From assembly GCF_039555335.1 (NCBI RefSeq), contig NC_092635.1:53945755-54009754 (forward strand): 64,000 bases of DNA, written 5' to 3'. The translations under genes and the position numbers were made by a program. Source of the stretch: Amphiura filiformis. Taxonomy: Eukaryota > Echinodermata > Ophiuroidea > Amphilepidida > Amphiuridae. Below are positions 56,636 through 64,000 of the stretch, one piece after another (the stretch's first letter is position 1; every line of letters starts with the position of its first letter). The notes under the pieces were generated by a model, which saw nothing but the letters and a program-made list of their open reading frames with translations, made no database searches and was not told the origin of the DNA.

Positions 56636-56868
56636 CAGGGCTGGATTTACCATAGGGCCAGATGGGCCCGGGCCCAGGGCCCCCAAAAGTTTGTTTTGAG
56701 CCAAAATAGGGTACAAAAAACGTTATATAGCAACATTCAACTTCAATTTGGGCTAAAAAAAAGTCTAAAATTGAAATTTTTGCCCACTTGAGTGCACATT
56801 CACAGTGCGTTTGGGGGCCTCCAAATTTTGGCCTGGCCCAGGGCCCCCAAAAGGTAAATCCAGCCCTG
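56636..56868. mobile_element. 233-bp hAT-like MITE
   Basis: cagggctggatttacc and the inverted ggtaaatccagccctg form the ends. The flanks ggtattct (56628-56635) and ggtattat (56869-56876) are an 8-bp duplication with one mismatch. Interior is rich in gggcccc. Confidence 0.82.
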
Positions 56869-57062
56869 GGTATTATGTGACACATATTCCAGTTGTCTGT
56901 TTATAGCAAAGTTGTACTGCATGGGGCCATCAATCCAGGGGGGAGGAGGGAAAGTCCACATGCCAAGCGCACAAAAAATTGTAATTTTAATGTTTAATTG
57001 GGTCAAAATTAGGCTCTATTGGCATTGGGTCTAATTCCAATTTAGTCCATATACATTTAGTC

Positions 57063-58614
57063 AGACATGCCAACTTTGAAATCCAGATTCCCGTACTCAG
57101 AAGAACAAAAATCCGTATTTTGCACCCTAAAACAGTATTTTTTTAAATATGTACCTTTTGCATACCTGCCAACCCCAGAAACCCCAAAAGTAGAACACCG
57201 TGAGAGGGAGCACTTGTGCGACTGAGCACGTAACGGCCCGGGTCCAGGGGCCCACTTTACAAATTTGCAATCAAATTTGGCAATACCAAAGAACCATTCC
57301 ATCAAAGTAATAAATCAATACAGAAAGATGCTTCCTTTACGAGTTATCACTCATTGAAAGTGCTACTTTGCTATACTTTACATGGAAAGCGGCCATCTTA
57401 AAGTCGTCATATTTCCTTAATTACATAACTGATCAAGCTGAATTCCGGATATATGATGCACAGTGGAAAATTAATTTTTAAAAGATTTGGTGACCTCAGT
57501 CGATCTTTGACCTTGTATGTGACCTTTGACCTCACAAAATTGGATCAAGTATGTAGACCAAACAAACTGATATACTTCTGAAAACATTGGGTTTTGTTAC
57601 TTCTAATGTTGTTAGAAGCATGCTTTGTTCAAACTTTCAAGTTCAGAAAATCATTGATCATCATCATCTGAATCTGAATAAAAAAAGTCGGAAAGCATCT
57701 TGCAGGCCTATACATATTTCTTTAATGTGCATGCATGGTGCGAAAGTCGGAAGTAAAAGGAGGTTGGAAACCTTCTTTAATGCCTATTCTTTTGCACCAA
57801 TAGAGCTAAATAGTTAACTAATACCTTCAGAAGACATATAAAAAACATTAATGTGCATGAAAAATCTGCAAGTGGAAAGAAAATTATTTAGGAAAGAATC
57901 TTGTAGGCCCATTAAATATTTCTTTAATGTGCATGCATTTTGCGAAAGTCGGAAGTAAAAGGAGGTCGGAAACCTTCTTTTATGCTTATTCTTTTGCACC
58001 AAAAGAGCTAAATAGTTAACGAAATACCTTCAGAAGACATAGCATTAGGTGGTTAATAAAAAACATTAATGTGCATGAAAAATCTGCAAGTCGGAAGAAA
58101 ATTATTTCGGAAACCATCTTGTAGGCCTATTAAATATTTCTTTAATGTGCATGCATGGTGCGAAAGTCGGAAGTAAAAGGAGGTTGAAAACCTTCTTTAA
58201 TGCCTATTCTTTTGCACCAATAGAGCTAAATAGTTAACTAATACCTTCAGAAGACATAGCATAAGGTGGTTAATAAAAAACATTAATGTGCATGAAAAAT
58301 CTGCAAGTCGGAAGAAAATTATTTCGGAAAGCATATCTTGTAGTCCTATTAAATAATAATTTTTTAATGTGCATGCATCACCGAAGTCAAGAGAAAAACG
58401 ATGTAGGCAACCACTTTAACCAAGAAAGTGGTCAAATGATACCAGTAATTCAGTCGGTAGTCTAATCTTGCAGCTGTTTATCTTTTTAAGACACAACATT
58501 TTATTATTTTGGTCAAAATTTGGAATTCCGTATTTTTTGGGGGTGACCGTACTATCCGTATTTATCACGTTTTACCGTACAAAATACGGTGAAACCGTAC
58601 TAGTTGGCATGTCT
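57063..58614. mobile_element. 1.55-kb element with agacatgccaact termini and internal tandem repeats
   Basis: agacatgccaact (57063-57075) is inverted at the right end (58602-58614), with ccgtac motifs just inside both. The interior holds about 3.5 tandem copies of a 203-228-bp unit (landmark tttaatgtgcatgcat at about 57720, 57923, 58140 and 58367). It interrupts a 'tttagtc...ggtctatt' repeat region. No transposase seen. Confidence 0.7.
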
Positions 58615-59470
58615 GTTTAGTCTATATACATTTGGTCTATTACCAGAAAGGCTGATTATCCCTTGTTCTAATAATCATATAGTCTAATGTCCATTTAGTC
58701 TATTATTGTTTGGTCCAATAACCAGAATGTCTACTAACCGTATTGTCTATTAACCATTTGGTCTCATATTTTTTAAATAACCATTTGGTCTGATAACTAT
58801 TTGGTCTAATAACAGTTAGGTCATAATTATATGGTCTAATAACCAGTTAGTCTGATACATCTTGTCTATTTGCCAATTCGTCTAAAAGAATTGCCATTTT
58901 GTCTACTACTGGTTATGGGCTGTAAATATGTGTAATGAGACAAGCATGTGTATAAACAAATCATGCATTATTCCCAGGAAATCTCTGTATTATTTTTTAT
59001 TTATTTATTTATTTTTATTTTTATTTCAACTTTCTTCATACAGGGTAGCTCCTTTAGTGTAAAAGCACTGCTATTCTTGGAGGTCCTGTGACATACATGT
59101 ACAGGGTGTAATTTACTTAAATATAAATTATATATTACACAAATATTACAAGAAAAATATGCAATACCATTATAAAGAAATTACAAGAATCATTATATAA
59201 AAGTGAAAATCAATGAACAGTGTGGTTTGTGAGAGCTCTGTAAAATTAGTATTGTTTATTAATACATCCAAAATAATGAAAAAAGAGAATAATTATTGGT
59301 TATTAGACTAAATGGTTTTTAGTGTAAATGATTATCAGACCAAATGGTTATTGGACCAAATGATTATTGACATGGACATAGACCTCATGGGTTTAGACCA
59401 AATGGATGTGGACAAAATGGGTACAAGACAAATACCCAAGATGAAATAGTATTAGACCAAATTGCAAATC
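58615..59470. repeat. 'ggtctaataacca' short repeats, inverted across the region
   Basis: From 58615 to about 58915 variants of ttggtctaataaccattt recur every 20-25 bp. From about 59290 to 59470 the complement (ttagaccaaatggttatt) recurs. The middle contains (attt)n at 58990-59030. Confidence 0.7.
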
Positions 59471-59539
59471 CCCAAAATTAGGACAATCATGGCCTAAAAC
59501 TGAGCCAAAGGAAGATGCCCCCCTGGACCAAATAAAGCA

Positions 59540-61012
59540 CACTAGAAATGTACTTTATCTGTACTTTATGGGTACTTTAACTATACTTTATAGGTAATAA
59601 GAACATATAAAGTGTACTTTAAATGTGCTTATTTTTCATATCCTGAAAAACATTGTACTTTTAAAGGTACTTTAAATGTGCTTTATATGACTTTAATTAT
59701 GCTTTATGAATATTTTGATAAATATGTGAAATTTGTTATGCTTTAACTATACTTTATTTGGACTTAGATTTTTTTCCAGTGTCAGTGAGTATACTTTAAT
59801 TGTACTTATTTTGGACTTAACCAAATTTTGAACATCAGTGTGTACTTTAAATATACTTTATCAGTACTTTATGTATACTTTACCTGGACTGATTTTCCTG
59901 GTGGTATTGTCAGCAGTGTAAGAGTACTTAAAATGTGCTTTTCAGTGTACTTTAAATGTACTTTAATGTGGTCATGTGATGTTTACATGTACAAGTCACA
60001 TGACTCCATTCTTCTAGATTTGAAAAATACCAACAGCCATCTTGTGGCAGTTGTGCTAAGGTTGTATATTGCAGTGGATGTATAAAACTATTCATATTTA
60101 TATAAAATGAAGGACTTAATGGACTTACAAATACAGGCTTGATTGCAGGAGATAGAGTTACTGGTAATGTATGCTTGTGAACACAATTGTGTTACCAACA
60201 CTTTGAGAATTAGCTCCATAAATGTGGTAAGCTTATAAAGCTTGTAATTATAACCTTACTGTAGTGCCGTACTATTACGCTGACTTTCGTATTCGGCGAG
60301 GACGATTTCGACCTCCTGGTTTGTTTACAAACAGAGAGGTAGACAGAAGACCGTTCCGCTTGTCCAAACACTCAAGTATCAGAAGGATGGTCCACAATAG
60401 TGTGATTCACGTAACCTGAATAGGGATTAAAAAGCTGTCACGTAGAACCATGTGCTTCTATTGTCCAATTTGCCATCAAGATTTCATATGGAAACAGTTC
60501 AGACCCAGAACAGGATCATGTCAGAAATTAATATTTTGTTCTGGGTCTGATTATTCGGACTAACCTTACTGGTGCATGATGAATACTGAATATGCTTGTT
60601 TGGTATAAAGTACAATTAAAGTACAGTACTTAAATGTGCTTTTTTCAGTATGCTTTAAATGTACTTTTCTGGTCATTGTGCTTTATTTGTACTTTAAAGG
60701 TACTTTATCATCGCTCCAAATGTCGCACATTGAGTGTTGTTTAGAAAGCATATTTAAAGTACAGTGCTTTAAATATACTTGTTTTGGTATAAAGTATCAT
60801 TAAAGCACAGTACTTTAAATATGCTTGTTTGGTATAAAGTACAATTAAAGTACAGTACTTTAAATGTGCTTTTTTCAGCATGCTTTAAATGTACTTTTCT
60901 AGTCATTGTGCTTTATTTGTACTTTAAAGGTACTTTATCATCGTTTCAAATGTCGCACATTGGAGTGTTGTTTAGAAAGCATATTTAAAGTACAGTGCTT
61001 TAAATATACTTG
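59540..61012. repeat. 'tactttaaatgt' rich region with a 235-bp tandem duplication
   Basis: tactttaa, tgctttaaat and agtacagt motifs are repeated dozens of times. Two near-identical copies (about 60592-60826 and 60827-61012 onward) share cttttttcag, tcattgtgctttatttgtac and aatgtcgcacattg. A stretch at 60240-60540 is different, and includes a small hairpin (cagacccagaaca and its complement). Confidence 0.8.
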
Positions 61013-61059
61013 TTTTGGTCCAGGGCCATTACAACTTTTGCCCCCCCCCCCCCGATCAA

Positions 61060-61412
61060 TATGTACCGTATTTCGTCAAATAGTCGCCCCCCTCAAATAA
61101 ATGCCCCCCACCACTTTTTTCAACCAAGATGTTTAAAAAAATGCTGATATTTCCATGCTATCTTGTGTAGAAGCTTACCAAGTTGCCCACATGGTCAATA
61201 ATAGCGTCAATAATTGGCGAAAATCTGGATCAGAAACCCGGAAGTGAACCAGAAGTCAGTGTTTCTAGTTCATAGTTCATCATTTTAGCGTGTGTTTTTA
61301 GTTTACCTAATGATTTTAACGGGAATTATCGTTCTAAAATTGACCTTGAATAAATGCCCCCTTGGGAAAATGTAACGCCCGAGGCGTTTATTTGACTAAA
61401 TACGGTATCTGG
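61060..61412. mobile_element. 350-bp MITE with 'taccgtatttcgtcaaata' termini
   Basis: taccgtatttcgtcaaatag (left) matches the inverted tatttgactaaatacggta (right). Internal ataaatgcccccc blocks are also inverted. A C homopolymer sits just outside the left end. Confidence 0.7.
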
Positions 61413-61471
61413 TCAGTAGCTAGACTGACTATCCATTCCAGTAAATATCTATAGTTAAATTGGCCACATAC

Positions 61472-61645
61472 TTTTTATAGCACACCTAGATCCACCACAG
61501 CTAGTACCACAGCAATGATGAGTTTCTCTGCAATCGCTATCATCTTTACATTCTGTGACACACACTCCTACATCTGCATCCGCATCACACTGTGGAAGCC
61601 CTGTTATCAACTGTGGTCCTCCTGATATTACTCGACTGGCAGGTG
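61472..61645 (-). CDS. WAP (four-disulfide core) exon W1, most upstream exon seen
   Basis: 174-nt phase 1-1 exon, donor a|gtatgt, acceptor attcacag. About 20 residues of linker (APASRVISGGPQ...) precede eight cysteines: QC, GVC, TEC, SDC, HCC (two), TSC and SRC. Complete WAP pattern with an acidic first loop (DADADVG). At least one exon with the start codon and signal peptide must lie further upstream; I could not place it in 61646-64000. Confidence 0.87.
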
Positions 61646-64000
61646 CTGTGAATAAAATAATTGGATGAGAAGTAGGTGAGGCTGTGCAGATTTGGCAGTG
61701 GTGTTGCCAATGGGCTGGCCAATGAGACTCAAACCGCTCGATTTACCCCTCCCTTTCTCCTAGTCAACAACGACATGCCACTACTTCTTGCAATTTACAA
61801 TGTACATTGGGACATAATCAAGGTGAATTTTGGTGTTTAACGGTATTTTCTGATTTTCAGGGTATGATTCAATAGATATCCATATAAAAAAGTTTATTTC
61901 CAAAATTTCAGTTAATTTGGACCATGAATTTGCAGGTTACACATAATTACATGAACTACAGTGCCCATAGGCTACTGTGTTGTAATATCCGGTTTGGAAA
62001 GTGACTAAATCTGCAAAAAAGTCAGCCCATCCGATAAGAGCCGTCTGAGGAATTCTGCTACTCCAACATTTCAAATAGGTACCTTCATCTTCTTTCCAGA
62101 AATTAGTTTTGTAACAAGCAGTGGCGGCGCTACAGGGAGGGGGGCATATTTTTCTTGCCCCTCCAGCTTTGAGGCAAAACCCCCCAAATTATGTAAATGT
62201 CCACTTTTTGCGGGAATTTTGTGCAAAATTTGTCGATTTTGCCCCCCCCATGCCCCCCCCCCCCACCCCGAAAAAAATTCCTGGTGCCGCCACGGGTAAC
62301 AAGGCTGAGACATTCATGACTTTGTCACCTTATTATCTTGAAAGTTTGATTAAATATTTGGTTGAGGGAAAATAATCCTAGCCATTGGTATGAAGCAAAA
62401 CAAAAATCTGAAAGAATCATTTGCTTGGCAATGCCAGTGTAAATAAGCCCTTTTAGATAGACCTACATATTTTTTATTATATTTCCTTTGTTGATCAAAT
62501 TTGATATAATGAAGCCCATATTCTGATGGGTATGTCAGATTAAGCCTTAGCACCTATTTCAGTCATAACGTTCAAATGCATGATTTAAAATAACAATTAT
62601 GAAACAGCTTTTATTCTTGATCTATTGCACAAAATAATAAATAAACATAAAACAGTAAACACAAATTGACACTACTTAATATGCAAATAAATAGACAAAG
62701 TAATGTTAACTGAAATAAACAACAATTTACAAACTGATCTGATAAAACTACGTAACAAAGTAAAAGATGGTAAAATCACAAAAATAAACAAATTCACCAT
62801 GTATTTGATGACACTGGCAATCACATCAATTATGTCTCCAAAATCTTGTGACAAAAGACTGACATTATTTAGTACGGAGCGTAAAATACACCACAGTTGG
62901 TGTAAGCTAGCCAAGCACACAGAATTTGATCTGCACATTTTGAATTTAGTGTCGGGGAGGATAGCTTCAGCTAAACTTGTGAGCATAATTATGGGCATGG
63001 AAGTTTAGGTCTTGGCCTCTCACAATACTTCATCTTTACAAAGGTGTACTCTCACAGAAATTTTGATTTATAACAATTCCATATCTTCCTCATTAATTTT
63101 TTCTAGTATTCCTCTCCCTCATGTTTTCTCTTATTTTATGTGATTGGTTTTTGGTTGGTGCTCCAACCAAGGTTATCACCACATTAACAGTGACAATGAC
63201 AGGAACACAGTTCACTATGGCAACAAAATGTCAGCCTTTACTAGAGACATTGGATGACAAATCGGAGACTGCCTAAACATTGGGGCTATCCACTTGATTG
63301 ATTTGTTTTGAATCTAGAAATGACCACAATTGCAACATAGTATACCAAGTCCAAGTAATGATGCACAATAATAATGGTATCATGTGTTGCATAACATGAA
63401 GGGGAGTTTCATGCTGTAAGCTTTATAACGTGTTTATTCCCAGAATATATCACCTGGTTTCAAAATCCTAAAACACCCTTTAATCATGCGGCATGTGTAA
63501 TGCTCTTTTTAGAAACCTACAGTTGTTTGAAAAGCATGTTTAGGTCCACTTTAATCCACTTTGATTCATGATAAATCTACCATGTGGATAGTCCCATTGA
63601 TGTATATCAAAGAATAAATCAAGTTTAGTTTTCAACAAATGGACTATAAAACAGAAAACCCATAAGTGTACTGAACTACAAGATGTTAGACAATAACAGG
63701 AAAGAAAACAAGAAACCACTACAATGAAACCGTAAAACTGACATTGTTAATAAAGAAATCATACATATATGACTTTTTAAACATAAAACAAAAGATTTAA
63801 AATTTTGATGAAGTACATGAAAATGTTAGTTCAAAACAATTAAATACCATCTAGTAAGTGTAGCAACTCAAAGAGATGGTTGCAAGAATCAACTTTTTGG
63901 TATCGTCGCATGCAAATTAGTAATACCTATGAATACCGTTATTCATTTAGGAAATTAGTAATACCTCATGTTTACCAACCTAGAGTACCAAGTAATTTCA
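61646..64000. other. Upstream region, no secure exon
   Basis: Contains the hAT-like element at 62119-62295. Minus-strand 62998-62672 is a 108-codon frame with hydrophobic stretches and an AATAAA about 60 bp after its stop (complement of tttatt near 62609). It could be the last exon of a neighbouring minus-strand gene, but an equally long plus-strand frame overlaps it and no family is recognised. The remainder, to 64000, shows nothing. Confidence 0.35.
62119..62295. mobile_element. 177-bp hAT-like MITE
   Basis: Begins cagtggcggcgctac and ends ggtgccgccacgg (inverted, imperfect). gtaacaag flanks both sides exactly (62111-62118 and 62296-62303), an 8-bp duplication. Confidence 0.85.

Larger units (their letters stand above)
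919..61645 (-). other. Locus span: multi-Kazal / WAP protease-inhibitor-like gene (26 exons seen, both ends missing)
   Basis: Overview of the minus-strand gene whose exons are listed individually. All 26 exons have AG acceptors and GT donors, are phase 1 at both ends, and have lengths divisible by 3, so they splice into one open frame of about 1,330 codons. Order of transcription: W1, K1-K5, W2, K6-K24. The Kazal domains have Cys4-x6-Cys5 and usually Cys1-x3-Cys2, the agrin/follistatin-like spacing rather than the classical pancreatic one. Known family members are secreted and inhibit serine proteases or form extracellular scaffolds; a role in extracellular protease control or defence is inferred. 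No signal peptide, transmembrane segment or stop codon was located. One gene rather than two neighbours is supported by the K5-W2 junction, where the last Kazal cysteine is completed across the 26-kb intron. Confidence 0.82.

Overview
The window is eukaryotic, intron-rich, AT-rich animal DNA. It looks like a marine invertebrate, most likely a deuterostome of echinoderm or hemichordate type. That is a judgement from gene style (phase-1 Kazal exons, intronless lineage-specific GPCR copies) and from the density of small DNA transposons; no single feature proves the taxon.

Minus strand: almost the whole window (61645 down to 919) is one large gene encoding a multi-domain Kazal/WAP protein, an extracellular protease-inhibitor-like protein. 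I can place 26 exons with consensus splice sites: 24 six-cysteine Kazal domains (K1-K24 in transcription order) and two eight-cysteine WAP domains (W1, W2). Every exon is phase 1 at both ends and a multiple of 3 long, so they join into about 1,330 open codons. Neither the signal peptide/first exon nor the stop codon is visible. The Kazal domains fall into four sequence types repeating in fixed order A-B-C-D: W1 - [K1-K4 = ABCD] - K5 (A) - W2 - [K6-K9] - [K10-K13] - [K14-K17] - [K18-K21] - [K22-K24 = ABC...]. The gene therefore grew by repeated tandem duplication of a four-exon, roughly 4-5 kb block.

Plus strand, nested inside the 26.4-kb intron between K5 and W2 (23.5-49.9 kb): a tandem cluster of intronless rhodopsin-class (class A) GPCR genes. 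Two copies are intact (29401-30930 and 36463-38193), one is full length with a single in-frame TGA (44367-45887), and two are degenerate remnants (33096-33470 and 33871-33967). They share homologous flanks in units of about 7-8 kb. Comparing flanks gives natural empty sites for a Tc1-like element, a tRNA-derived SINE-like element and a hairpin insertion.

The rest is repeats. A 152-bp satellite lies at 24.4-26.7 kb, a 25-bp palindrome-containing minisatellite of about 68 units at 47.6-49.35 kb, and a 0.7-kb pure polypurine tract at 53.66-54.38 kb. There are also several TIR elements with recognisable target duplications (TA, TTA, TTAA, 8-bp), SINE-like tRNA heads, a 5'-truncated retroelement with a 25-bp duplication, and a 'tactttaa'-rich region at 59.5-61.0 kb. 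No bacterial-type operons, CRISPR arrays, rRNA genes or convincing free-standing tRNA genes were seen.
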